Shown piece by piece: positions 34,552 to 43,690 of a stretch of 64,000 nt of DNA (its first letter is position 1; the number at the start of each line of letters is the position of its first letter). A program made the translations under genes and the position numbers. The stretch is from assembly GCA_937923405.1 (NCBI GenBank), contig CALDUY010000007.1, positions 124,001 through 188,000 of the forward strand, written 5' to 3'. This DNA comes from an uncultured Gemmataceae bacterium. GTDB taxonomy: Bacteria; Planctomycetota; Planctomycetia; Gemmatales; Gemmataceae. The notes beneath the pieces are model-generated. The model ran no database searches. It was given only the letters and a program-made list of their open reading frames with translations, and had not been told where the DNA came from.

Positions 34552-36768
34552 TCAAAGTTCCCAGACACACACGAGACGATCATAGCCCGCAGAAGCGATG
34601 AATCGCCCATCAGCGCTCCAGGCCACAGCAGTAATCCAGCGTTGATGCTCGCGAAGCACATCTAATTTTTCTCGATTTTGCAGATCCCACAAGTGGATAG
34701 TAAGATCTCGGCTTGCCGTAACAGCTCGACTACCGTCCGGCGAAAATGAAATACTAGTGACACGACCTTCGTGACCTTCAAACGTGGCTAGCAATTTCCT
34801 ACTCGTAGTATCCCAGTAATACAAAGTACCGTCGATCCCGCCGGAAAGCGCCTGTCGGCCATCGGGGGAAACCGCCAAGGCGGTCACATGCATGGGTTGC
34901 TCGGGGAAAAGAGCAACGGATTCTCCCCGGCTGATCTCCCAGAGGCGTAAAGCACGATCCTGCCCTCCGGATAACGCTAAGCAATCCTGCGACAAAAAAC
35001 CGACTCCCCATACGGAACCCGTATGTGCCATCCAGCTGCTGATCAGTTGACCGGAAGCCGCCTCCCAGAGACGCAGCGAGCCGTCATGTCCACCGGACAG
35101 GAGCTGCTTGCCGTTCACCGATACCGCTATGGTGTTGATACATCCAGGATGAGCGTTCATCCGCCAACGAACGGTCCTGGTGTGAAGATCCCAGCGTTCA
35201 AGAACTCCAAGTTCGGAACCAATTACCAGCCCTAAGCCGTCCGCTAAAAAGGTCAGGCAGGATAAACCGCCACTTTCACTCTCTAAACGAACTGGCGTAG
35301 TGTCCCAAGCTCCAACTTGCCACAGATAGGCACTACCATCATGACACGCCGCCGCAAGTCGTTGGCACAAAGGCCCAAAAGCGATGGCCCGCAATCGTTC
35401 CGTTGGACCAACGAGTTTTTGCACCAGTTTCGCTCGACAATATGATCTAGTATTGACTCGATCACGATCAAGATAGCGAAGCAGTTCGTCGGCAGATTGA
35501 AAGCGATCCTCGGGTCGCTTGGCCATCAGACGGCGAACCAGATAAGCCAGATCAGCCGGCACATCTGGACGCAGCGACTCTACCGGTAGAGGATCCTGCA
35601 AGTGATGTTGGACCAACTTCGCCAATGGAGTCGCCCCCCCGAAAGGCGTCTGGCCAGTCAGCAAATAGTACATCGTGCAACCAAGGCTATAAAGATCGGC
35701 ACGTGCATCGGCAGTGCGCGGATCGGCAGCCTGTTCCGGAGCGACGTAATCCGGAGTGCCCATGAAGGCCCCTAGTTGCGTCAGAGGAGCCAGTTCTGAC
35801 TCCGACTGAGAGGACTGAACCCGAGCCAGTCCGAGATCAAGTATTTTGAGAATCCCAGGGGAACCGTCCGTCGGCTGCGTCACCATCAGATTGCTCGGTT
35901 TGATGTCGCGATGCACCAATCCCTTCTCTGCTGCATGTCGTAGTCCCAGAGCTGCTTGTCGCAGATACTCACGCACTAAATCAATCGACAAAGGGCCAAT
36001 TTTCTCAACCAGTCGGTGCAGATCAATTCCCTTAACGTATTCCATCGCCAAGTAAAACGTCGAATCGAGGACACCAGCATCGAACACTGTGACGATGTTC
36101 GGATGAGACAGGTGTGCCGTGATCCGAGCTTCTCGACGCATCCGTTCTAGCGAATCGCTATCAGTACTCGAGGGCGGAGTGACCACCTTGAGAGCTACGG
36201 TACGTTGCAAACTCAACTGTTGAGCTTTATAAACAACCCCCATTCCGCCTTTGCCGATCTCAGACAGAATTTCATACCCGGGAATAACAGGAAAAGTCGC
36301 GAGTTTCTGACGAAAAAGCCGGCGACCAGGAACTGTCAATTCATGGATGGTTGGTGAGGGCAGATCCGTTTCCTCGGGGTGTTCAGCCAGAGCTTGATGC
36401 AGGGAAAACTGCCGTGACAAGCTCTCTCGAACTAAGGGAAAGCGTTCCAAATACTCCTTTGTAGATGGTTTTTCTCCTAATTGTTTACGTAACAGATACT
36501 CCCCATAGACAACGTCACAGACTGCGTGTGCGTAGTCTGAATCTGCTGGAAGTAAGGAAAGATACTTTTCCGCGGGAACTCGATCTCCAGCGGTCCAGCG
36601 TTCATACTGATCGATGGCAACAATTTCGGCGACCGTTCGACTGGACAACTCAGGAAGAGAGGCCAGATAGGCAAGCAGATCGGGCTGTTGCCCCTGTCGC
36701 CAGAGCTGCCAAAATCGCTGATCGGGCGTCGGCTCACGAGCCGATTCAAAGTTCGTCGAGTTCGTCAA
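34552..36768 (-). CDS. Ser/Thr protein kinase with C-terminal WD40 propeller
   Basis: About 738 residues. An N-terminal helical region (TPDQRFWQLWRQGQQPDLLAYL) precedes the kinase domain: GKGGMGVVYKAQ, VALKVV, HRDIKPSNLMV, with LDLGLAR in place of DFG and YVAPEQAA. The C-terminal half holds about seven WD40 repeats with GHDGSLRLWEA, GQDRALRLWEI, GIDGTLYYWDT and SRDLTIHLWDL. I place the start at TTG 36768, with GGGAG 7 bases upstream, overlapping the end of the sigma-factor gene; the ORF is open to 36909 but that part is sigma shadow. ECF sigma followed by a WD40 kinase is a typical planctomycete pair, with the kinase as the likely input sensor. Confidence 0.88.
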   Translation of the reverse strand: MTNSTNFESAREPTPDQRFWQLWRQGQQPDLLAYLASLPELSSRTVAEIVAIDQYERWTAGDRVPAEKYLSLLPADSDYAHAVCDVVYGEYLLRKQLGEKPSTKEYLERFPLVRESLSRQFSLHQALAEHPEETDLPSPTIHELTVPGRRLFRQKLATFPVIPGYEILSEIGKGGMGVVYKAQQLSLQRTVALKVVTPPSSTDSDSLERMRREARITAHLSHPNIVTVFDAGVLDSTFYLAMEYVKGIDLHRLVEKIGPLSIDLVREYLRQAALGLRHAAEKGLVHRDIKPSNLMVTQPTDGSPGILKILDLGLARVQSSQSESELAPLTQLGAFMGTPDYVAPEQAADPRTADARADLYSLGCTMYYLLTGQTPFGGATPLAKLVQHHLQDPLPVESLRPDVPADLAYLVRRLMAKRPEDRFQSADELLRYLDRDRVNTRSYCRAKLVQKLVGPTERLRAIAFGPLCQRLAAACHDGSAYLWQVGAWDTTPVRLESESGGLSCLTFLADGLGLVIGSELGVLERWDLHTRTVRWRMNAHPGCINTIAVSVNGKQLLSGGHDGSLRLWEAASGQLISSWMAHTGSVWGVGFLSQDCLALSGGQDRALRLWEISRGESVALFPEQPMHVTALAVSPDGRQALSGGIDGTLYYWDTTSRKLLATFEGHEGRVTSISFSPDGSRAVTASRDLTIHLWDLQNREKLDVLREHQRWITAVAWSADGRFIASAGYDRLVCVWEL

Positions 36769-37330
36769 GCCCCAGCTCCCGAGAAACCCGTTCAACCGCG
36801 CGAGAAAGTTGTTTTCGCCGAGCGTCTGCGGTGCCGCCGACTTCCGCGGCGATGTCGGCCCACTCCCGCCCTTGCGCACGCAAATCCGCGAGCTGGCGTT
36901 CCTCGTCATTCAACTTGCCCCGCAATGTCGAGAGCAACTCTCGATGTTCGATCACCTTGCTGGGGCTGGGCGTGCTTGACTGGACTTCCATCGCCTCGAT
37001 ACTGGTTGCTCGCCGATGATCGCGACGCTGAGCACGTTGTCGACGAGTGGCATCGACTACTTTGTTCCGCGTCATGCTAATTAGCAAGCGAATCAAATCT
37101 TCAGGACGGTCCAGATCATATTCACCCAAAGCAGCGCGGAGAAAAAAGCTGCCCATCACCGACTGGCAGATGTCCATCGAGTCGAAGGAGCGCCGCAAAA
37201 ACGGATCACGAAGTAAAAACCGCACTTCCCGGCGGATTTCCGGTTCATACCGACGGACTAGATCAGTAGCGGCAGCCTCATCGCCAGCTCGGACTCGCGC
37301 GATTAGTTCACTGAATGAGGGTTCAGTCAT
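36746..37330 (-). CDS. RNA polymerase ECF-type sigma factor (planctomycete subfamily)
   Basis: A 194-residue sigma-70-family protein. Region 2 spans about residues 22-95 (LVRRYEPEIRREVRFLL, FDSMDICQSVMGSFF, RLLISMTRNKVVDATRR). Region 4 lies at about 135-185 (LNDEERQLADLRAQGREWADIAAEV, ARRKQLSRAVERVSREL). The DICQSV-SFF block is typical of the sigma factors that planctomycetes pair with Ser/Thr kinases. It overlaps the following WD40-kinase by about 20 bases, supporting one regulatory unit. Confidence 0.93.
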   Translation of the reverse strand: MTEPSFSELIARVRAGDEAAATDLVRRYEPEIRREVRFLLRDPFLRRSFDSMDICQSVMGSFFLRAALGEYDLDRPEDLIRLLISMTRNKVVDATRRQRAQRRDHRRATSIEAMEVQSSTPSPSKVIEHRELLSTLRGKLNDEERQLADLRAQGREWADIAAEVGGTADARRKQLSRAVERVSRELGLDELDEL

Positions 37331-37487
37331 ATCAGAGCTTCCTTTCGGTGAACTGCTATTATCCGTTTTAACAGGAGAAGGAACTTATTGCCATCTTCTT
37401 GTTCGCAGGTTTCGTGGCGCTCGTCAGGATGGAACCTACCTGCTATGTTGAATAGAGTGCCTGGTCCACCCCGCGGAGTTTTTTTCG

Positions 37488-39587
37488 ATGGCCTCAGACC
37501 CCTATTCGGCCTGCCCCTGTGGCAGCGGCAAAAAGTTCAAATGGTGCTGTCAACCGATCTATGCCCAAATTCAACATATCTGGTCCTTGGAGCAGAACGA
37601 ACAACACGAGGCAGCTGCTCGAGTTGCAGAGCAATTGGTTAAAGAGCATCCCAATAATCCGGAAGCGTGGGGGCAACAGGCCCTCCTATTCGTCACTCAT
37701 GGAAAAGTAGAGCAAGCCGAAGCGGCCCTGGAGCAAGCCTTCGCCCTCAATCCCAACTACCCCACCGGCTTGATGTTGCGTGCCAGGCTACGTTACGCGG
37801 AGGGAGAATACCTGGGTTGTCTCCATCTAGCTCGCAAAGCGGTGGAAGCTTACTCTCCGGAAACCCGTGAAGCCTTAGGACAAGTTCACACGCTGATTTT
37901 TGACTGCGAGATGCGTTGCAACCGACCGGTGGCTGCTCGCGCAGCACTCGCTCAGGCAGTCACCTTGTTGCCCGAGGATGCCGAGTTACGGGATTCTCTG
38001 GAGACGATTTTCGGTCCGCAGGGACGTTTTCCAGCCGCGGTCAGTCGCCCTTACGAGTATCGAAAACCAGTTGAGACGAACAACTCGCAGCGACGCCAGG
38101 CTTGGAACCAAGCGTTTAGCACTGCCCGTAAGCTCAGTGATGCAGTCAAGGCTTTCGAGAACCTGACTCAACAGGATCCAACCGATTCAGCGGCATGGTT
38201 CAACCTCGGACTAACTCGTGCCTGGTTGGGAGAAAACAAGGCCGCGATCGCTGCTCTAGATCGTTACCTCGAACTAGAAAGCGACGAGTCTGCCGCGGTG
38301 GAGGCAGCGGCCCTCATAGAGGTACTCCGTTTCGGCTACGGCATGGACGAGGAATGTGACTACCATGAATACTCATTTATCTATCAGATCACCAATCCTG
38401 CCCCAGTCCAGGCTCTTTTAGAAGAGTGGAACCGTCAAAAACGTCTTGTTACTCTGCCGACCCAGGAAGAAGGCGTCTTTTATAGTATGGTTCTTGAGAT
38501 CAGTAGTTCCGGATTGGTCACGGTCGGAAAACCGGCCAGTGACATCGGCTGGGTCGCTGGATATTTGTTTCTCGTGGGCCAACTGCTTCGGTTCGCTAGT
38601 CCAGTCAAAGAACGCTATGATCGAATCAAGGAGGAGGTTCGCCGACATTTTTCTTTGGGGTTGACCGATCTACGAGAAAGGCACGGTCCCGCTCAGTTTA
38701 CCGACCTTGTCACGGAGTCTTTAACGCTGGCTTTGCAGTCAACCGACCAAGAGTCGCAAAAAAAATCCGTTCTCGAACAAGCCGCTCGCTACTACGAGAC
38801 GGTGTGGATCCATCGCCCGCGAAAATCTCTGAGCAATATCGCTCCTGTCGATGCCGTCGGCAGTCGAACCCTGAGACGAAAACTTCTCGGCGTGATTCAG
38901 TTGATTGAAGAGGGCGCTCGGCGAGGTGTTCTCGCTGAGTACAACTTCGATGGGTTGAGGCGAAAACTTGGGTTACTTGACTCGACCACGGCAACGCTAC
39001 CTTCTTCTGGCGACGTGGTCGATATTGCTGCAATGGGGCCTGCAGAACTTTCCGGATTGAACGTTTCTTCTCTTTCCGACGAGCAACTGGAAAAGGCCTA
39101 TCAGACCGCGTATCGACTGGATGCCCAAGAATTAGCGGAGCACTTTGCCAAAGCGTTAATTCAACGACCCATTAATGAAGCCAAACCAGATCGTTATCCG
39201 TGGTATTCGTTCTTAATCCAGAAATCCTTGCGGGACGGAGAACTGGACACTGCACTAGATCAAGTCAACGAGGGAGAAAAACACGACTGCGAAGCCAACG
39301 GTGGTAAACGGCGGAACGATTTCGAACTGTTTCGTGCTCAAGTTCATGGTAAACGCGGTGAGACCGAAATTGCTTGCGACGTGTTCCAACGCTTAATCCA
39401 GAGGACGCCACGCGATTTCAAGGTGCGGGGCAAGGCGGCGGAAGCGATGATCTCCTGGAAACAACCTCAACTAGCGTTGAAATTCGCCGAAGAAGGCGTG
39501 GCAGCTGCCCGACAAGCGAATGATCGGGATTCCGAACAATATTTGCTCGAATTGATTGGAGCAGCGAAACGGCAACTCGCACGCTAA
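37488..39587 (+). CDS. SEC-C-motif and TPR-repeat protein
   Basis: A 699-residue soluble protein. Residues 9-21 form the SEC-C zinc-binding motif (CPCGSGKKFKWCC), as found at the C-terminus of SecA and in many stand-alone proteins. TPR-like helix pairs follow: EAAARVAEQLVKEHPNNPEAWGQ, KVEQAEAALEQAFALNPNYP, and later AWFNLGLTRAWLGENKAA. The C-terminal part contains further TPRs (RDGELDTALDQVNEG). Its role is unknown; proteins of this build are often adaptors or co-chaperone-like. ATG with GGAG 9 bases upstream. Confidence 0.87.
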   Translation: MASDPYSACPCGSGKKFKWCCQPIYAQIQHIWSLEQNEQHEAAARVAEQLVKEHPNNPEAWGQQALLFVTHGKVEQAEAALEQAFALNPNYPTGLMLRARLRYAEGEYLGCLHLARKAVEAYSPETREALGQVHTLIFDCEMRCNRPVAARAALAQAVTLLPEDAELRDSLETIFGPQGRFPAAVSRPYEYRKPVETNNSQRRQAWNQAFSTARKLSDAVKAFENLTQQDPTDSAAWFNLGLTRAWLGENKAAIAALDRYLELESDESAAVEAAALIEVLRFGYGMDEECDYHEYSFIYQITNPAPVQALLEEWNRQKRLVTLPTQEEGVFYSMVLEISSSGLVTVGKPASDIGWVAGYLFLVGQLLRFASPVKERYDRIKEEVRRHFSLGLTDLRERHGPAQFTDLVTESLTLALQSTDQESQKKSVLEQAARYYETVWIHRPRKSLSNIAPVDAVGSRTLRRKLLGVIQLIEEGARRGVLAEYNFDGLRRKLGLLDSTTATLPSSGDVVDIAAMGPAELSGLNVSSLSDEQLEKAYQTAYRLDAQELAEHFAKALIQRPINEAKPDRYPWYSFLIQKSLRDGELDTALDQVNEGEKHDCEANGGKRRNDFELFRAQVHGKRGETEIACDVFQRLIQRTPRDFKVRGKAAEAMISWKQPQLALKFAEEGVAAARQANDRDSEQYLLELIGAAKRQLAR

Positions 39588-39709
39588 AGAAGTGATTTTT
39601 GTCCTGATACTATGGACTTCAAACAACTCCGCTGCCTACAACTGACTCGTTACCTCTTCTGTTTGGCTCAGATTCGTGCCAGATTGTAGGGAATAATAAG
39701 GGGAAGCGG

Positions 39710-41278
39710 ATGGCGAAGCAGGTCGTGATCGTTGGAGCTGGCCCAGGGGGTCTGGCTACCGCGATGTTGTTAGCTCGTGCGGGTATTTCGGTTCGAGTCC
39801 TTGAGCGGCAACCTCACGTCGGCGGACGCACTTCCACACTCTCTGGCAAAGGATTTCGCTTCGATTTAGGCCCAACCTTTTTTCTTTATCCTCGCGTGCT
39901 GGAGGAAATCTTCGCCGCCGTTGGGGCCAATCTGCATCGCGAAGTTCCGATGGTTCGCCTCGACCCTCAGTATCATCTCGTGTTCGGGGCCGGCGGCGAA
40001 CTGCGTTGCACTCCAAACGTGGCCCGAATGCAAGAGCAGGTAGCGGCCATCTCACCCGCTGACGCTGAATCATTTCCGCGATTTCTCGCAGACAATCGCG
40101 TTAAACTCGAACGCTTTCGCTCGATCCTGGAACGGCCTTGGTTGGGTTGGAAAGACGTTGTGTCTCCTGCCTTGCTGAAAATGTTACCTCTAGTACGCCC
40201 CTGGCTCTCCTTGGATCAGGAGTTGGGACGATACTTCCGCGATCCGCGTATTCGATTGGCATTTGCTTTTCAATCTAAGTACCTCGGCATGTCGCCTTTT
40301 CAGTGTCCTAGCCTCTTTTCGATCCTGTCGTTTCTGGAATATGAACATGGTGTTTGGCACCCAATCGGAGGTTGTGGAGAAGTCTCTCGGGCGATGGCTC
40401 GTATTGCGGAACAACTCGGAGCAGAAATTTCCCTCAATGAAGATGTCGAAGAAATTCTTTTTGAAGGCAAACGGGTCAAAGGAGTTCGCACCTCTCAAAG
40501 TGAGTATTCCTGTGATGCGCTGGTGATCAACGCTGACTTTGCTCGGGCCATGACTCGGCTCGTGCCCGATCATCTCCGCCGAAACTGGACGAATCGGCGA
40601 CTCGCCAAAAAGCGATTTTCTTGCTCCACTTACATGCTTTATCTCGGAGTCCGAGGAGAGTTTCGCCATCTCGCCCATCACACCATTTATATGTCCAAGG
40701 ATTACACACAAAACCTGGAGGACATCGAGAAGCGCCACGTCCTTTCTGAAGATCCCTCGTTTTACTTGCATAATCCGAGTGTGACCGATCCGTCGCTAGC
40801 TCCACCAGGTCATTCGTCTCTCTACCTGCTCGTGCCCGTATCTCATCAACACAGTAACATCGATTGGCGACAAGAAGCTCCTCGGTATCGAAAGGTTGCA
40901 TTAAAGCAATTAGCCAAAATTGGCTTAGACGATATCGAGAGTCGTATTTGTTTTGAGCATCAAATCACCCCTGCGGATTGGGACCAGAAGTACCAGATTC
41001 ATCTCGGTGCGACGTTCAATCTAGCTCACAATCTTGGGCAAATGCTTCATTTACGACCACGCAATCGCTTCGAGGATTTAGAAGGAGTCTATCTCACCGG
41101 AGGCGGAACACATCCTGGAAGCGGCCTACCCGTGATCTACGAGTCGGCCCGAATTACCTCGCGGTTGCTACTGCAAGATTGGGATCTACCCTTTGAACAC
41201 TGTCAGGTTCCCGTTGAGCGTCCGCTGAGCGTGGATAGGACCACTTGCAGTCTTCAAAAAATGGTCATAGGTGGCTAA
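39710..41278 (+). CDS. Carotenoid desaturase/oxidase (CrtI/CrtN/CrtP family), first paralogue
   Basis: An FAD-dependent amine-oxidase-fold enzyme. The dinucleotide fold is VVIVGAGPGGLATAMLLARA with GGRTSTLSG. The family signature FRFDLGPTFFLYP lies near residues 50-62. The C-terminal FAD-contact is GVYLTGGGTHPGSGLPVIYESA. It is a 522-residue member of the phytoene/diapophytoene desaturase group that includes the C30 oxidases. Whether it desaturates or oxidises a terminal methyl cannot be told by eye. It starts the cluster with RBS AGGGGAAG. Confidence 0.88.
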   Translation: MAKQVVIVGAGPGGLATAMLLARAGISVRVLERQPHVGGRTSTLSGKGFRFDLGPTFFLYPRVLEEIFAAVGANLHREVPMVRLDPQYHLVFGAGGELRCTPNVARMQEQVAAISPADAESFPRFLADNRVKLERFRSILERPWLGWKDVVSPALLKMLPLVRPWLSLDQELGRYFRDPRIRLAFAFQSKYLGMSPFQCPSLFSILSFLEYEHGVWHPIGGCGEVSRAMARIAEQLGAEISLNEDVEEILFEGKRVKGVRTSQSEYSCDALVINADFARAMTRLVPDHLRRNWTNRRLAKKRFSCSTYMLYLGVRGEFRHLAHHTIYMSKDYTQNLEDIEKRHVLSEDPSFYLHNPSVTDPSLAPPGHSSLYLLVPVSHQHSNIDWRQEAPRYRKVALKQLAKIGLDDIESRICFEHQITPADWDQKYQIHLGATFNLAHNLGQMLHLRPRNRFEDLEGVYLTGGGTHPGSGLPVIYESARITSRLLLQDWDLPFEHCQVPVERPLSVDRTTCSLQKMVIGG

Positions 41279-41308
41279 TCCTCGATTCGACTTTGCGGAG
41301 TGATATTC

Positions 41309-42856
41309 ATGGCGGAAAAAATAGGGATAATCGGCGGTGGCTTGGGCGGATTAGCGGCCGCTTGCGTACTCGCAGCTCGGGGCCATTCAGTAATTCTGTT
41401 TGAAAAATCTCCCTGGCTAGGTGGCAAAGCAGCCGTACTCGAAAGCGACGGATTCCGCTTTGACATGGGACCGACGATTCTTACTCTGCCATCGGTTTTA
41501 CGCCGCATCTTTCAAGAAGCGGGCAAACCCCTCGAAGAGGCACTCACTTTAGTGCCATGCTTGCCGCAGTGGCGTTGTTTCTATGAAGGCGGAGATACTC
41601 TGGACCTGGTGGCCGACTCCGAGCAGATGAGCCACAACCTGGAAGCGTTTGTCCCTGGTTCGAGTAAAGGCTACAGAGAGTTTCTCAGCTTCGCCAAAAC
41701 GCTAAACGACATTTCGCAAAAATTCTTCTTTTGGCGTTCGATCGGTTCGCTTTGGGATATGTTTGATCTGAAATCTCTGTTTCAGCTCAACATGCTTCGC
41801 GACGTACTGAAGATGCGGATGGGCAAGACGGTTGCCGAGGCCGTTCGTGCCCACGTTCCAGAGCCGCGGCTTGCTCAGATGATCGATCATTTCACGCAGT
41901 ACGTTGGTTCGGCTCCGGATCAATCGCCGGCTGTTTTGTGCGGTATTGCCCACATGCAGACAGACGAAGGCATTTGGTATCCCATCGGCGGAACAGGGGC
42001 TGTTCCCAAAGCGTTGGTCAAATTGGCAGAAGAACTGGACGTCGAATTTCGCACCGAGTGTGGCATTCGTCGGATTTTAGTTGATGAAGTACACCGGCAA
42101 GTCACTGGCGTCGAGACGGAATCCGGCGAACGAATCTCGCTTGCCGCTCTCGTCTCCAATGCTGATTCAGTAAGAACGCATCAGGAATTGCTCGGCGGAA
42201 CGATCTGGAAGAAATTTCAGCGTCGCCGATCCTATGAACCGGCTTGTTCTGGTGTCGTGTTGTATTTGGGGCTAGACCGGGCCTACGATCAACTGGCCCA
42301 CCATAATTTTGTCTTCTCTCGCGATCCACACGAAGAATTCGATTTTATCTACCGCAAAGGCGAACCGGCTCCCGATCCGACTTGCTATGTCTGCGCTCCG
42401 TCGCGGAGCGAACCGGAAGTCGCACCACCGGGAGGCGAGGCTTTGTACGTTCTGGTCCACACTCCCTATCTACGACCGCACCACGATTGGTCGAAGATGC
42501 TCCCTGAATATCGACAAATTATTCTCCGAAAACTCTCAAATACGGCGGGCATGTCTGATCTGGAGAAGCGGATTCGCTTCGAGGGACATTTAACCCCACA
42601 AGACATCCACAATCGCTACCGAGTTCTCAATGGTGCGATCTACGGCTTAGCCAGTCATGGTCGAATGATGGGAGCGTTCAAACCAGCCAATCGCAGCCCG
42701 GATCTCAAGGGGTTGTACCTCGCCGGAGGTTCCGCACATCCTGGACCTGGCATGCCCATGGTACTTATGTCCGGTTGGATTGCGGCAGACACACTGGATC
42801 GCGACGGAATAGTTACAAAAACTAACTCAAAACCAGCAGAAGCGCTGCGAGTGTGA
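41309..42856 (+). CDS. Carotenoid desaturase/oxidase (CrtI/CrtN/CrtP family), second paralogue
   Basis: A 515-residue paralogue of the gene before it. It has GIIGGGLGGLAAACVLAARG, GGKAAVLESDGFRFDMGPTIL and a C-terminal GLYLAGGSAHPGPGMPMVLMSG, which ends with the Asp-lacking 'PGPGMPM' typical of diapophytoene/diapolycopene enzymes. Together the two could divide desaturation and terminal oxidation, as CrtN and CrtP do. ATG 41309 behind GGAG is favoured over GTG 41300. It is 30 bases downstream of the first paralogue. Confidence 0.88.
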   Translation: MAEKIGIIGGGLGGLAAACVLAARGHSVILFEKSPWLGGKAAVLESDGFRFDMGPTILTLPSVLRRIFQEAGKPLEEALTLVPCLPQWRCFYEGGDTLDLVADSEQMSHNLEAFVPGSSKGYREFLSFAKTLNDISQKFFFWRSIGSLWDMFDLKSLFQLNMLRDVLKMRMGKTVAEAVRAHVPEPRLAQMIDHFTQYVGSAPDQSPAVLCGIAHMQTDEGIWYPIGGTGAVPKALVKLAEELDVEFRTECGIRRILVDEVHRQVTGVETESGERISLAALVSNADSVRTHQELLGGTIWKKFQRRRSYEPACSGVVLYLGLDRAYDQLAHHNFVFSRDPHEEFDFIYRKGEPAPDPTCYVCAPSRSEPEVAPPGGEALYVLVHTPYLRPHHDWSKMLPEYRQIILRKLSNTAGMSDLEKRIRFEGHLTPQDIHNRYRVLNGAIYGLASHGRMMGAFKPANRSPDLKGLYLAGGSAHPGPGMPMVLMSGWIAADTLDRDGIVTKTNSKPAEALRV

Positions 42857-42868
42857 GGAGTCCGGATC

Positions 42869-43690
42869 ATGACTGCGGATGGACACTCAACTCCTCTGCC
42901 GAAGCGATCCGCCTGGCGAGTACGTCTCTTCACGCGCTACTTTAAACGATGGATGAGCAAGAGTTTTCATGCTGTGCGAATTAGTCGATCGGGAATGCCT
43001 CCTGCTTTGCAGGGAAAACCACTACTAGTCGTACTCAATCATCCGTCATGGTGGGATCCGCTCATGGGCATGGTGTTGGCCGATCTCTTCGCAGGATACC
43101 ATCACTATGTGCCGATTGATGCGGCAGCTCTGCGGCAGTATCGTATCTTTGAGCCATTAGGATTTTTCGGCGTGGAAGTCGGCACTGCGTCGGGAGCCTT
43201 GGCGTTTTTACGAACAGGAACGGCGATTCTCTCGCGGCCATTACATGCCATTTGGGTGACGGCACAAGGAAAATTTACCGATCCTCGTCAACGCCCGGTG
43301 CAATTACGCCCTGGAGTTGGTCATCTGGTTCGCCGTATTCATGATGTAATCATTCTCCCGTTAGCCATCGAATATCCGTTCTGGCAAGAACGCTATCCCG
43401 AAGCATTGGCCCATTTTGGATCTCCTATTGTAGTGAAAGTGGGTAAGGACCATTCCGTTGACGAATGGATGCTGAAGATTGAAACCGGATTGACTCAAGC
43501 GCAAGATGACCTTGCGACAGCAGCGACCAGTCAAGATCCCAACCGATTTGAGACCATCATCGGCGGAAGCGTTGGGGTGGGAGGCATCTACGACTGGTGG
43601 CGGCGGTTGAAGTCCCGACTCAGCGGCAAACAGTTTAGTAGCAGTCACGCCGAAGCTGTCGCTGGGGGAGGCACATCGTGTTCGCGCTGA
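42869..43690 (+). CDS. PlsC-type (lysophospholipid) acyltransferase in carotenoid cluster
   Basis: A 273-residue acyltransferase. The catalytic block I NHPSWWD (H-x4-D) is near residue 56-62. A second block follows (FFGVEVGTASGALAFLRTG) and a substrate/helix region IWVTAQGKFTDPRQRP. In the staphyloxanthin pathway an acyltransferase acylates the carotenoid glycoside; here a PlsC-type enzyme occupies the equivalent place, so that role is inferred. It overlaps the following glycosyltransferase by 13 bases. Confidence 0.83.
   Translation: MTADGHSTPLPKRSAWRVRLFTRYFKRWMSKSFHAVRISRSGMPPALQGKPLLVVLNHPSWWDPLMGMVLADLFAGYHHYVPIDAAALRQYRIFEPLGFFGVEVGTASGALAFLRTGTAILSRPLHAIWVTAQGKFTDPRQRPVQLRPGVGHLVRRIHDVIILPLAIEYPFWQERYPEALAHFGSPIVVKVGKDHSVDEWMLKIETGLTQAQDDLATAATSQDPNRFETIIGGSVGVGGIYDWWRRLKSRLSGKQFSSSHAEAVAGGGTSCSR

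Noticed and set aside
39780..39820. GGTTCGAGTCC, which looks like a tRNA T-loop
   Set aside because: It lies inside the desaturase gene and has no flanking acceptor stem or anticodon arm. A similar motif near 27270 is also within a gene.
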